Shown one piece after another: positions 1-8,132 of a DNA stretch of 64,000 nt (its first letter is position 1; every line of letters begins with the position of its first letter). This DNA is from Natrarchaeobaculum aegyptiacum (GTDB taxonomy: Archaea > Halobacteriota > Halobacteria > Halobacteriales > Natrialbaceae). Under the pieces are notes generated by a model, which was not told the DNA's origin, ran no database searches, and was given only the letters and a program-made list of their open reading frames with translations. A program made the translations under genes and the position numbers. The stretch covers positions 1,054,001-1,118,000 of the forward strand of contig NZ_CP019893.1 in NCBI RefSeq assembly GCF_002156705.1, written 5' to 3'.

Positions 1-4
1 AGAC

Positions 5-1537
5 ATGAACCGACGAGCATTCATCGTAGGAACGGGCGGTATCGGCACAGCAGCAATCGGCGGCGCAGTCGTCCTCTCGGGGTCGGCAGCGGCCGAAATC
101 GAGGATCACACGTTCTCCGGAACGAGCATTAGCGGGGAAAGCGACGACGGGTCCGTCGACGACATTCGCGCGGGAGCGACGGGCGTCGGCTTTCGGTACG
201 AGGGGCTCAACGAAGAGCCAGAGGAAGCGACGGTCGAACTGCAGGTGGTTCACGACGGCGACGTCGAGACCATCGACGAGGCGACGACCGACGTGAGCGG
301 AACCAGTGATTCGAACGTCCCACTCGGCGAGGACCTCGAGGGCAGTGTCCTCGATCACGACGGTCTCTCGGCAAACGACTTCCAGGCGGACGAAGACGGC
401 GGGATGACCGAGAAGGACGTCACCCTCCGCCTCGAGGTAACGATCACCGACGTCAGCGGGTCGAGCGAGACCGACCTGAACGTCGTCATGCGCAACACGG
501 AAGCCCGCGCGAACGTCGGCGGCGAAGCCGAAGGCGAGGTCGTCACCGACGAAGACGAGGACGACGATGACGACGAGACGGGGCCAGTCGATGAGATCAA
601 CGCCATCGTCGACGACGTCAACGCCGAACTCGAGAACGTCGATCCGGTCGAGACCATCGACGACACCGACGACGACACCATCGAGGGGCTGATCGAGGAC
701 GTCTTCAGTCAGGTCACAGCCGAGATCGAAGCACAGACCGGCATCGAGTACGACGTCTCCACGCCCGAGGAAGCACGAGACGAGGCCGCCGAGGCCGATC
801 TCCCACCCGTCGCCGACGCACTCGAGAACGCCGCCGACGCCGTCGAAGACATCGCAGACATCGCCGGTTTCGACCTCGACGACCTCGAGGACGACGATGA
901 CGACGAGACGGGGCCAGTCGATGAGATCAACGCCATCGTCGACGACGTCAACGCCGAACTCGAGAACGTCGATCCGGTCGAGACCATCGACGACACCGAC
1001 GACGACACCATCGAGGGGCTGATCGAGGACGTCTTCAGTCAGGTCACAGCCGAGATCGAAGCGCAGGCGGGCATCGAGTACGACGTGAGCACGCCAGACG
1101 AGGCCCGCGACGAGGCCGAGGACGCGCCGCTGCCCGACATCGCGGACGCACTCGAGAACGCCGCCGACGCCGTCGAAGAGATCGCCGACCTCGCCGACTA
1201 CGAACTCGAGGACGGTGACGACGGCGACGACGAAGACGATCAGGAGGCGATCGACGAGATCAACGCCATCGTCGACGACGTCAACGCCGAACTCGAGAAC
1301 GTCGATCCGGTCGAGACCATCGACGACTTAGACGACGGGACGATCGACGACCTCACAGACGACGTCTTCAGTCAGGTCACAGCCGAGATCGAAGCGCAGG
1401 CGGGCATCGAGTACGACGTGAGTACGCCCGACGAGGCACGTGACGAAGCCGAGGACGCACCGCTGCCGGACATCGCGGACGCACTCGAGAACGCCGCCGA
1501 CGCCGTCGAGGAGATCGAATCCCTCGCCGAGGGGTAG
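5..1537 (+). CDS. Tat-exported acidic repeat protein
   Basis: This 510-residue protein begins with a twin-arginine type signal (NRRAFIVG at residues 2-9, then a glycine/alanine-rich hydrophobic stretch ending near GSAAA at 26-30). There is no lipobox cysteine, so it is probably released or held at the surface. Residues about 31-180 form a unique domain I cannot assign. From about residue 187 there are three repeats of about 110 residues separated by Asp/Glu-rich linkers; each carries the core EINAIVDDVNAELENVDPVE followed by predicted amphipathic helices. I recognise no family. A structural or adhesive surface role is only inferred. The ATG is 5 bases into the window, so the promoter is not visible. 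Confidence 0.8.
   Translation: MNRRAFIVGTGGIGTAAIGGAVVLSGSAAAEIEDHTFSGTSISGESDDGSVDDIRAGATGVGFRYEGLNEEPEEATVELQVVHDGDVETIDEATTDVSGTSDSNVPLGEDLEGSVLDHDGLSANDFQADEDGGMTEKDVTLRLEVTITDVSGSSETDLNVVMRNTEARANVGGEAEGEVVTDEDEDDDDDETGPVDEINAIVDDVNAELENVDPVETIDDTDDDTIEGLIEDVFSQVTAEIEAQTGIEYDVSTPEEARDEAAEADLPPVADALENAADAVEDIADIAGFDLDDLEDDDDDETGPVDEINAIVDDVNAELENVDPVETIDDTDDDTIEGLIEDVFSQVTAEIEAQAGIEYDVSTPDEARDEAEDAPLPDIADALENAADAVEEIADLADYELEDGDDGDDEDDQEAIDEINAIVDDVNAELENVDPVETIDDLDDGTIDDLTDDVFSQVTAEIEAQAGIEYDVSTPDEARDEAEDAPLPDIADALENAADAVEEIESLAEG
557..1530 (+). repeat. Three in-gene tandem repeats of 330-333 bp
   Basis: Repeat units start at equivalent bases 593, 923 and 1256. Units 1 and 2 are identical for at least 172 bp (561-732 versus 891-1062), which includes synonymous sites. 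Unit 3 is more diverged in its first part but matches unit 2 closely near its 3' end. This indicates recent duplication or gene conversion inside the surface-protein gene. Confidence 0.9.
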
Positions 1538-1711
1538 CGATCACGCCGCGTCTCCCGCGACACGATCGCGGACGGCCGTCCCAGTGGCTGCTCCCCGGAC
1601 GGTCACCCTGACCGTCCGATCGACTGACACACCACGCTCCCGTTCGATTTTTGCGTCGTCCGGTCGCCTACCGGATCCGTGCCGAAAACGGCGACGGGAC
1701 GATAGTCCGTC

Positions 1712-2461
1712 TCAGCAACAGGAGAAACCGCCGTCGACGACGAGGGCATGCCCGGTGACCCAGGCGGCGTCGTCGCTGGCGAGGAAGGCCATCGCACCGG
1801 CAACGTCCTCGGGGCGACCGAGTCGCTTGAGCGGGTAGTGTCTGGCCATCTCGGATTTCGTCGCTGCCCACTCCTCCTCGGAGCGGTTCTTCCGGGGCAT
1901 CGGGGTGTCGGTGACGCCCGGACAGACCGCGTTCGCCCGGACGCCGTGCGGGCCGACCTCGGCGGCGACCGTCCGCGTGAAGTTGACCACGGCACCCTTC
2001 GAGAGCGAGTACGCCCCGAGCTGTGGTGCGCCGATGACACCCGCCAGCGACGCCGTGTTGACGATGGCACCCGATCCCTGCTCTGTGAGGTGGGGGATCG
2101 CCGCACGACAGCCGTTCCAGACGCCGGCGACGTTGACGTCGAGAATTCGATCGCGCTCTGTGAGGTCGATCTCCTCGACTCGCGCCCGGTCGTGGCTAAC
2201 GCCCGCGTTGTTCACCACCACGTCGAGTCCGAACGTCTCGACGGTTTCGTCGATCGCCGCCTGAACGGCGTCAGCGTCCCGGACGTCGAGTTCGATCGCT
2301 CGCCCGTCGGCCTCGAGTCGGTCGATCGTTTCCTCGGCTCCCTCGAGATCGAGGTCGGCGGCGACGACCGTCGCGCCCTCGTCGGCGAACCGCGTTGCCG
2401 CCGCTCGTCCCAGTCCAGAACCGGCACCCGTGATGAACACTGTCTTGCCATCGAATCGCAT
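1712..2461 (-). CDS. Short-chain dehydrogenase/reductase (SDR)
   Basis: A 249-residue classical SDR, which oxidises or reduces an alcohol/ketone with NAD(P)(H). The N-terminal cofactor motif TGAGSGLG lies near residues 10-17, NNAG near 86, the catalytic serine in NTASLAG near 138, and YSLSK supplies the Tyr/Lys pair near 151-155. The C-terminal DGGFSCC is the usual family ending. The start is set at MRFDGK; a longer frame adds nine residues without support. It lies 78 bp downstream of the orc gene on the same strand. The substrate cannot be told from sequence; glucose dehydrogenase and 3-oxoacyl-ACP reductase-like enzymes share this pattern. Confidence 0.88.
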   Translation of the reverse strand: MRFDGKTVFITGAGSGLGRAAATRFADEGATVVAADLDLEGAEETIDRLEADGRAIELDVRDADAVQAAIDETVETFGLDVVVNNAGVSHDRARVEEIDLTERDRILDVNVAGVWNGCRAAIPHLTEQGSGAIVNTASLAGVIGAPQLGAYSLSKGAVVNFTRTVAAEVGPHGVRANAVCPGVTDTPMPRKNRSEEEWAATKSEMARHYPLKRLGRPEDVAGAMAFLASDDAAWVTGHALVVDGGFSCC

Positions 2462-2539
2462 GCAGTATTGTGTGACCTGATAACACATATACTGTCGGTT
2501 CGCGACAATGTCGTGGAGGCATGGGGACCCGGGAAGGGG

Positions 2540-3670
2540 TCACTCGAGGCGGTCGAGGATCGCCTCGCGTTCGTAGGCGAGCGAGAGCGATCGCGAGCGA
2601 CCGCGGCCCTCGACGTCTGCGTACTCGGCGTCGATCAGGCCGAGCTGGTCGAGTTTGTTGACGATCTCGGAGTAGCGCGTGTAGCCGAGGTCGGTCTTCT
2701 CGTGGAAGGCCTCGTAGACGTCGCCAGCTCGCTCGCCGTCGTTGTGGGCGATCACCTCGAGCAGGGTTCGTTCGGTGTCGGTCAGTCCCGACAGGCTTCG
2801 CGAGAGGCTGACGTACTTCGAGGTCTCGTAGGCCGACTCGACATCCTCGCGCTCGACGGTCTTGCTGGCGCGCATCTCGGCGTTGAGCCCGGCCCGGCGC
2901 AGGAGGTCGATCCCGACCCGGAGGTCGCCGCTCTCGGCGGTGAGTTCGGCGACGTACTCTAAGGTCTCGAGTGAGATGACGCCGTCGTGGAAGCCGCGTT
3001 TGACCCGTTCGTGGAGGATGTCGACGATCTCCGGGCCGTCGTAGACCGGGAAGTAGACGTCCTCGGGGCGGAAGACACTCTGGACCCGCGAGTCGAGTTC
3101 GTCGATGACGTCCAGTGCTGGATCCGAGGAGACGACGATGACGCCGATCTTCGCGCCGGGGTACTCCTCGTGGGCCCGGAGCAGCGAGTACAGCGTATCG
3201 CTTGCCTCGTTCTCGTAAAAGAGGTAGTTGACGTCGTCCAGGGCGACGACGAGTACACGGTCGTCCTCGACGAGTTTCTCGGCGATCTGGCCGAAGAGCT
3301 TCTTGAACGAGATACCCGACGATGGGGGCTCGTAGTCGAAGGTTCCCTCGAACAGCCGCGAAAATACCGAGTATCGGGTCGCGTTGACCTGACAGTTGAC
3401 CCGGATCGTCCGAACGTCGCTGGTCTGGGCACCGACCTCGTCGAAGAGCTTCTGGATTGCGGTGGTTTTGCCGGTTCCGGGCGGGCCGCGAACGGTGACG
3501 TTCAGCGGCCGAGACCCACGCACGGCTGGACGCAGGGCGTAGGTCAGCCCCTCCATCTGGGACTCCCGGTGTCTGAACGTCTCGGGGACGTAATCGATCT
3601 CGAAGACGTGTTCGTTCCGGAAGACCGACTCGTCCCACGACAACATCCCCCCGTCGGGGTCGTCTGCCAT
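2540..3670 (-). CDS. Orc1/Cdc6 family replication initiator
   Basis: A 376-residue AAA+ ATPase of the archaeal Orc1/Cdc6 family, which binds origin repeats and loads the MCM helicase. Walker A is GPPGTGKTT near residues 62-70, Walker B is VVALDDVNYL near 131-140, and a C-terminal winged-helix domain covers about 290-376 (TDTERTLLEVIAHN onward). Walker B carries DDVN rather than the DEID of the main initiators, so it may be one of the secondary Orc paralogues that haloarchaea keep in numbers. The start chosen is MADDPDGG; the upstream extension is Arg-rich shadow. A DUF1059 gene lies 26 bp upstream on the same strand. Confidence 0.92.
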   Translation of the reverse strand: MADDPDGGMLSWDESVFRNEHVFEIDYVPETFRHRESQMEGLTYALRPAVRGSRPLNVTVRGPPGTGKTTAIQKLFDEVGAQTSDVRTIRVNCQVNATRYSVFSRLFEGTFDYEPPSSGISFKKLFGQIAEKLVEDDRVLVVALDDVNYLFYENEASDTLYSLLRAHEEYPGAKIGVIVVSSDPALDVIDELDSRVQSVFRPEDVYFPVYDGPEIVDILHERVKRGFHDGVISLETLEYVAELTAESGDLRVGIDLLRRAGLNAEMRASKTVEREDVESAYETSKYVSLSRSLSGLTDTERTLLEVIAHNDGERAGDVYEAFHEKTDLGYTRYSEIVNKLDQLGLIDAEYADVEGRGRSRSLSLAYEREAILDRLE

Positions 3671-3696
3671 CACTGACACCACGCCGTCGGAACTAC

Positions 3697-3888
3697 TTAG
3701 TTGTTCGCCGTTTCCGGGGCCGGAACCGGCTCGATTCGCTCCATCCAGCGCTCGAGATCGGCAGGGTCGATCCGCCCGTGATGCACCATTCGAACGTGCG
3801 CCCGGACCAGCCGCTCGACCTCGTCGGCGCTGCTCGAGCGGACGAGGAACTGACAGGGACCCTCGCGACACTCGTACCTGTATGGCAT
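3697..3888 (-). CDS. Small DUF1059-like protein
   Basis: A 63-residue protein starting MPYRYECREGPCQF. The two cysteines (ECREGPC), a central run of helix with AHVRMVHHG, and the total length fit the small DUF1059 family that is common in haloarchaea and thought to bind metal. It is 26 bp upstream of the orc gene on the same strand and could be co-transcribed. No biochemical function is known for the family. Confidence 0.7.
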   Translation of the reverse strand: MPYRYECREGPCQFLVRSSSADEVERLVRAHVRMVHHGRIDPADLERWMERIEPVPAPETANN

Positions 3889-3896
3889 ACACTACC

Positions 3897-3918
3897 ATTC
3901 CACAAGGAAGTCGGAGGG
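3897..3918. promoter_or_regulatory. Weak ORB-like inverted repeat next to orc
   Basis: The bases ATTCCACAAGGAAG followed by TCGGAGGG form TTCC-4 nt-GGAA with a trailing G-rich tract. This resembles in layout the origin recognition boxes bound by archaeal Orc1. Only one copy is seen and there is no AT-rich unwinding region, so an origin here is doubtful. Confidence 0.15.
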
Positions 3919-4044
3919 CGTTGTACTTGCACTGGCAGGTCGGCTGTGACCAAGCGGCCACGCCACGTCGTCGACGCCAGAGTGGCAGCTCCCCCCGGGC
4001 AGGTCAGAAGACGCCACAGCCCGTGCTGTTAACACTGTCGTCGG

Positions 4045-4052
4045 TTTTAATA
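4045..4052 (+). promoter_or_regulatory. TATA box of ASCH gene
   Basis: TTTTAATA centred about 27 bp before the ATG at 4075 fits a haloarchaeal promoter giving a leaderless transcript. Confidence 0.5.
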
Positions 4053-4074
4053 CCCGTGCGACGGTCGGTCCACC

Positions 4075-4386
4075 ATGGCACGAATCGACGCCAGCGACCT
4101 GTTACCGGCGGAGCGACTGCGATCGGCCGCCCTCGAGGGCGAGATTACCCAGCTTCACCGTGGTGATCCCCACGCGGCCGAGGGAGACACCTTCGAGATC
4201 GGCGACACGACGTTCGAAGTCGTCGAGGTCTTCGAACAGCGCCTCGGCGCGTTGACCGACGAAGACGCCCGTGCGGAGGGCTCGCCCGACCTCGAGGCCT
4301 ATCGCCGCCGAATCGAACGGACCCACGACACCGAGTGGGACGACGAGAAGACGGCGTTTTGCCACCGGTTCGAGCCGATCTCGTAG
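4075..4386 (+). CDS. ASCH domain protein
   Basis: A 103-residue protein with the compact beta-barrel of the ASCH superfamily (related to PUA RNA-binding domains). The GDTFEIGDTTFEV strand pair and the downstream LTDEDARAEGSPDLEAYRR segment are typical of haloarchaeal ASCH proteins. Members are thought to bind RNA or modified nucleosides and some act as coactivator-like or hydrolase proteins. A TATA box sits directly upstream, so it starts its own transcript. Confidence 0.78.
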   Translation: MARIDASDLLPAERLRSAALEGEITQLHRGDPHAAEGDTFEIGDTTFEVVEVFEQRLGALTDEDARAEGSPDLEAYRRRIERTHDTEWDDEKTAFCHRFEPIS

Positions 4387-4459
4387 CCGTCGAACGGCGA
4401 GTTCGGTCTGGCGATCGGGATGCGACAGCCACATCTTTCCCGCCACCGTGGCTCGAGAC

Positions 4460-4750
4460 ATGCGCGAGGCAGACGAGACGACCCGGCAGCGACTCGCGGC
4501 CGTGCTGCGCGAGGAGCCAGCGACCCCGAGCGACCTCGCCGATCGACTCGAGGTTTCCCCGCACACGGCCGTCGACCACGTCGAGCACGTCGCCCGGTCG
4601 CTCGATGGAACCGACGAGCAGTTGCTCGTCGCCCCGCCGAGGTGCCGGGACTGTGGCTTCGACGAGTACGACGAGCCTGCGAACCTCCCCTCGCGGTGTC
4701 CGGCCTGCAAGAGCGAGTCGATCGCCGAGCCGACGTTCACGATCGAGTGA
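4460..4750 (+). CDS. HTH plus zinc-ribbon transcriptional regulator
   Basis: A 96-residue predicted DNA-binding protein. Residues about 5-45 form a winged helix (TPSDLADRLEVSPHTAVDHVEHV), and residues about 58-85 form a zinc ribbon with CRDC and CPAC knuckles. This is the architecture of COG3357-type archaeal regulators. The start MREADET is chosen because the upstream extension is Arg/Ser-rich shadow that overlaps the ASCH gene's downstream region. It follows the ASCH gene by 73 bp on the same strand. Confidence 0.8.
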   Translation: MREADETTRQRLAAVLREEPATPSDLADRLEVSPHTAVDHVEHVARSLDGTDEQLLVAPPRCRDCGFDEYDEPANLPSRCPACKSESIAEPTFTIE

Positions 4751-4908
4751 CAGTACTGGTGATGAGAGAACGTGATTGCGATTCGATACTACTATTACTG
4801 CCCCACGAATGTACTTCGTACCGACCCCGTTTCCGCGACCGCTCCGTCGGGTGACGAGCCGATTTTCGTCGGTTCGTTCGGCCGCCGGTCGCCGGGGAGA
4901 CACGTCCC

Positions 4909-5268
4909 ATGACGACCACATCACACACCGAGTTCGACGGCGTCCAGTTCGCTCTCGACGTCCTCGAGTGGCTCGAGGGTCGTGACGAGCCGGCAGCCTC
5001 GGTCGACGAAACGTTCGCACTGCTGTCGTCGACCCGTCGCCGTCTCTGCGTCCAGGTGATGCGTACGTTCGACGAACAGGTAACGCTCCCCGACGTCGCC
5101 GAAGCGGTCGCCGAGCGCGAGGCAGGAGAGTCCGTGACGGAGCTGTCTGCCGAACGCGTCGCGGAAGTCTACCTCTCGCTGTATCACGACCACCTGCCGC
5201 GGCTGGTCGACGCCGGCTTGCTCGAGTACGACCAGGAACGGGACCTCGTTTCGCCACAGGCGATCTGA
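4909..5268 (+). CDS. DUF7344-type winged-helix protein
   Basis: A 119-residue acidic protein with the segment ETFALLSSTRRRLCVQVM, then a winged-helix pattern ending HLPRLVDAGLLEYDQERD. This is the signature of the abundant haloarchaeal DUF7344 family, presumed transcription regulators. Its targets are unknown. It lies between the zinc-ribbon regulator and the saccharopine-dehydrogenase-like gene, all on the same strand but with gaps of over 100 bp. Confidence 0.8.
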   Translation: MTTTSHTEFDGVQFALDVLEWLEGRDEPAASVDETFALLSSTRRRLCVQVMRTFDEQVTLPDVAEAVAEREAGESVTELSAERVAEVYLSLYHDHLPRLVDAGLLEYDQERDLVSPQAI

Positions 5269-5371
5269 CCGGCTCGAGCCCCCCGCCACGACGGCGGCTC
5301 CGTTTCGAACGCTCGAATGCTGGATCTAACGTCTGACTCAGTTTTACCATCCCGAAGAGCCAACGGCGAGT

Positions 5372-6508
5372 ATGGACTCGGTCCTCGTCTACGGCTCGTA
5401 CGGCTACACCGGCCGGCTGGTCACCCGCGAAGCCGTCGCACGGGGAGTCAGACCGATCGTCGCCGGTCGGGACGACGCTCGCGTGACACAGCAGGCAACC
5501 GCCCTCGGTCTCGAGGGACGGACGTTCGATCTCGCGGTCCCCGACGCCATCGAGCCCCACCTCGCCGACGTCGACTGCGTGTTGAACTGCGCCGGTCCGT
5601 TCACAGCGACGGCCACCCCGATGGTCGAGGCCTGCCTCGAGACCGAAACGGACTACCTCGACGTGACCGGCGAGTTTGCAGTCGTCGAACGGCTCCGCCG
5701 GCGGAACCGTGCCGCTCGCGACGCCGGCGTGACGGTCCTCCCGGCCGTCGGCTACGAGGTCGTTCCCTCGGACTGTCTGGTCACCTGGCTCACAGAGCGC
5801 TGTCCGGGCGCGGACGAACTCACCCTCGGCGTTCGCGGCTCGCCGCTCGTCTCCCCCGGGACCGCTCGAACGCTGCTCGACCTCTGTGACGAGGGCGTCG
5901 TCAGGCGGAACGGCCGACTGGTCCGGGTGCCGCCGGCGTTTCGCAGCCGCGAGATCGACTTCGGTGACGGCCCGGAGTACGCGATCACCGCGCCGTGGCC
6001 GGACGTGGTGACGGCCGCCCACGGCACCGACCTCGAGACGGTAGAAGCCTACGTCGCCGTTCCCGACGTGGCCAGACCGGCGGTCGGACTCTCCGGCGTG
6101 GCTGCCTGGCTCGCCGGCCGCGAGCCGGTTCGACGACTGCTCGAGCGGGCCATCGACGCCGCCGTGGACGGCCCCGACGAGCGGCAACTGGCGACCGACG
6201 AGACGGTGATCTGGGCCGAGGTTCGTGATTCGACGACCGGCCACCGGGTCAGCGGTCGCGTGCGCACGCCGAACCCGTACGCGCTGACGACCGAGAGCGC
6301 CGTCACCGCCGCAGAACGCGTCCTCGCAGGCGAGGTCGACGCCGGGTTCCAGACCCCGGCGACGGCCTTCGGGGCCGACTTCGTCACCGACCTCACTGGG
6401 ATAGAGCGGCGACTCGAGGACGACTGGCGACCCCCGTCGCTCGAGGAAAGTGAGAAATCGAGAGCGCTCGAGCGCGAGGGGCGACGGGCGGTAGACGCCA
6501 GCGATTGA
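5372..6508 (+). CDS. Saccharopine dehydrogenase-like oxidoreductase
   Basis: A 378-residue protein with an N-terminal NAD(P) Rossmann fold (VYGSYGYTGRLV near residues 5-16) followed by AGRD near 32, the CVLNCAGPF segment near 70-78, and a TDYLDVTGE motif near 93. This matches the saccharopine dehydrogenase NADP-binding family, close to trans-acting enoyl reductases of lipid metabolism. The natural substrate is not evident. It is convergent with pabC, with 3 bp between the stop codons. Confidence 0.8.
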   Translation: MDSVLVYGSYGYTGRLVTREAVARGVRPIVAGRDDARVTQQATALGLEGRTFDLAVPDAIEPHLADVDCVLNCAGPFTATATPMVEACLETETDYLDVTGEFAVVERLRRRNRAARDAGVTVLPAVGYEVVPSDCLVTWLTERCPGADELTLGVRGSPLVSPGTARTLLDLCDEGVVRRNGRLVRVPPAFRSREIDFGDGPEYAITAPWPDVVTAAHGTDLETVEAYVAVPDVARPAVGLSGVAAWLAGREPVRRLLERAIDAAVDGPDERQLATDETVIWAEVRDSTTGHRVSGRVRTPNPYALTTESAVTAAERVLAGEVDAGFQTPATAFGADFVTDLTGIERRLEDDWRPPSLEESEKSRALEREGRRAVDASD

Positions 6509-6511
6509 GTT

Positions 6512-7393
6512 CTACTCCGCCCGGTAACAGGCCGCCTCGACGCGCTCGTCGTACAGCCGCGCCAGTCGGTCCGTGAGTGGGCCACCGCCGATTTCGACGT
6601 CGTCGATACGGTCTACCGGCCGCACTTCCCAGGTCCGGTTGGTCAGGAACGCCTCCTCGGCTTCGTAGACCTCTTCGAGCGTGTAGCTCCCGTTACGCGT
6701 CGGCACGCCAGCCTCGTCGGCGAGTTCGAGGACCAGTCCGCGCGTGATCCCCGGGAGGACCGGCCCCTCGAGGCCGGGCGTGTGGACGACACCGTCACGG
6801 ACGAAGAACAGGTTGCTCGTCGCTCCCTCGGCGACACGGTTCTGTGTGTCGAGACAGAGCGCCTCGTCGGCATCGGTACCACGGAGTTCGGTGCGTGCGA
6901 GGATGCCGTTCAGGTAGTTGTGCGTCTTCGCGCTCGCGGGCAGTGCGTCGTCGGGAATCCGCCGCGTCTCGACCGTCCGCACGGTGGCAGGATCGTCCCA
7001 GACAGGCCGGCCCTGGCGCCCGCCCCTCGGCAGGGATTCGACGTAGATCACTACCGTCGGATCGACCTCGCTTCGGGGGGTGAGCTTGCCCGGCTGGACC
7101 CCGCGGGTGATCGACAGTCGGACGTAGGCATCCGCGAGGTCGTTGGCCGCGAGCGTCTCGTCGACGCGCTCGCGAAGGTCGTCGGGAGCGAGGCCGTGGC
7201 CGAGCGACAGCGCCTCGCAGGTGGACTCGAGGCGCTCGAGGTGGCGGTCCCACGCGAAGATCGTGCCGCCGTAGGCGCGCATGGTCTCGAATGCAGCGTC
7301 ACCGTAGCGAAACCCCCGGTCGTCGACGCTGACGGTCGCCTCGCTCGCGGGCACGAGGTCGCCGTTTACGTGATAGAGGGTACCGGTAGTCAC
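6512..7393 (-). CDS. pabC: Class IV aminotransferase, probable aminodeoxychorismate lyase
   Basis: A 293-residue PLP enzyme of fold type IV. DRGFRYGDAAFETMR near residues 24-38 and the lysine in SAKTHNYLN near 164 (Schiff-base candidate) are visible, as is EGATSNLFFV near 197-206. Sequence alone cannot separate branched-chain aminotransferase, D-amino acid aminotransferase and aminodeoxychorismate lyase. Its position 7 bp behind pabA, with pabB ahead, favours lyase activity that releases pyruvate to give 4-aminobenzoate for folate-type cofactors. Confidence 0.83.
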   Translation of the reverse strand: MTTGTLYHVNGDLVPASEATVSVDDRGFRYGDAAFETMRAYGGTIFAWDRHLERLESTCEALSLGHGLAPDDLRERVDETLAANDLADAYVRLSITRGVQPGKLTPRSEVDPTVVIYVESLPRGGRQGRPVWDDPATVRTVETRRIPDDALPASAKTHNYLNGILARTELRGTDADEALCLDTQNRVAEGATSNLFFVRDGVVHTPGLEGPVLPGITRGLVLELADEAGVPTRNGSYTLEEVYEAEEAFLTNRTWEVRPVDRIDDVEIGGGPLTDRLARLYDERVEAACYRAE

Positions 7394-7400
7394 ACTCGAG

Positions 7401-8132
7401 TCACCTGCGTTCCGTTTCGACGTTCGTATCAGTTGCTCCGTTGGAAGCGTGAGATTCAGCGAACCGACAGAAGTTCTCGATCATCCGTTTGCCGACCGCG
7501 AGCGAGATGTCGGTTTCGTCGCCAGCGTCGTCGTGGCCGCGAGTAAGGATGCTCTCGGGGTGGAACTGCACCCCGACGTGGGGCCTCTCGCGGTGGCGCA
7601 CGGCCATCAGGACGCCTCGTTCGTCCGTCGTCCGGGCAGTCTCACAGAGGACGTCTGGCAGATCACCGCGCTCGACCGCGAGCGAGTGATAGCGCCCGAC
7701 CTGGAACGTCTCGGGCAGGCCCGCGAAGAGTCCCTCGCCGTCGTGGCTGACCTGCGAGGGCTTGCCGTGGACCACCTCGGGAGCGTGGATCACCGGCGCG
7801 CCGTGGGCCGCACACAGCGCCTGATGACCGAGACAGACCCCGAGAATCGGGTACGCGGTTTCCTCGAACAGCGGGATCGAGATACCCGCTTCCTCCGGGG
7901 TCCCGGGCCCCGGTGAGACGACGATGCCAGTGGGATCGAGTTCGTCGACGTCCTCGAGGTCGAGCTCGTCGTTTCGCCGGACGATCACCTCGTCGGCGAC
8001 CGCACCGACGTACTGGACGAGGTTGTAGGCGAACGAGTCGTAGTTGTCGACGACGAGCAACCGCGTGCTGCGGTCACTCGCTGTCGCTCGCTCGAGGGTA
8101 CTGCGTCCGTGGGTGCGACGCTCGTCACTCAC
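7401..8132 (-). CDS. pabA: Glutamine amidotransferase of aminodeoxychorismate/anthranilate synthase
   Basis: A 243-residue class I amidotransferase that supplies ammonia to Pab[16 protein letters not shown] near residues 29-43, SPGPG near 77, the nucleophile cysteine in GVCLGHQ near 102-108 and QFHPES near 196 make up the usual set. The first 24 residues are an acidic extension before the conserved [12 protein letters not shown]. Its start overlaps the pabB end by 8 bp, indicating translational coupling. A TrpG role is possible, but the pabC neighbour argues for folate-type biosynthesis. Confidence 0.87.
   Translation of the reverse strand: MSDERRTHGRSTLERATASDRSTRLLVVDNYDSFAYNLVQYVGAVADEVIVRRNDELDLEDVDELDPTGIVVSPGPGTPEEAGISIPLFEETAYPILGVCLGHQALCAAHGAPVIHAPEVVHGKPSQVSHDGEGLFAGLPETFQVGRYHSLAVERGDLPDVLCETARTTDERGVLMAVRHRERPHVGVQFHPESILTRGHDDAGDETDISLAVGKRMIENFCRFAESHASNGATDTNVETERR

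Noticed and set aside
4145-6244. Minus-strand frame of 699 codons opposite the regulators and the saccharopine-dehydrogenase-like gene
   Set aside because: Its translation is Arg/Gly-rich without domains and lies opposite well-supported genes; long antisense frames are normal at this GC content.
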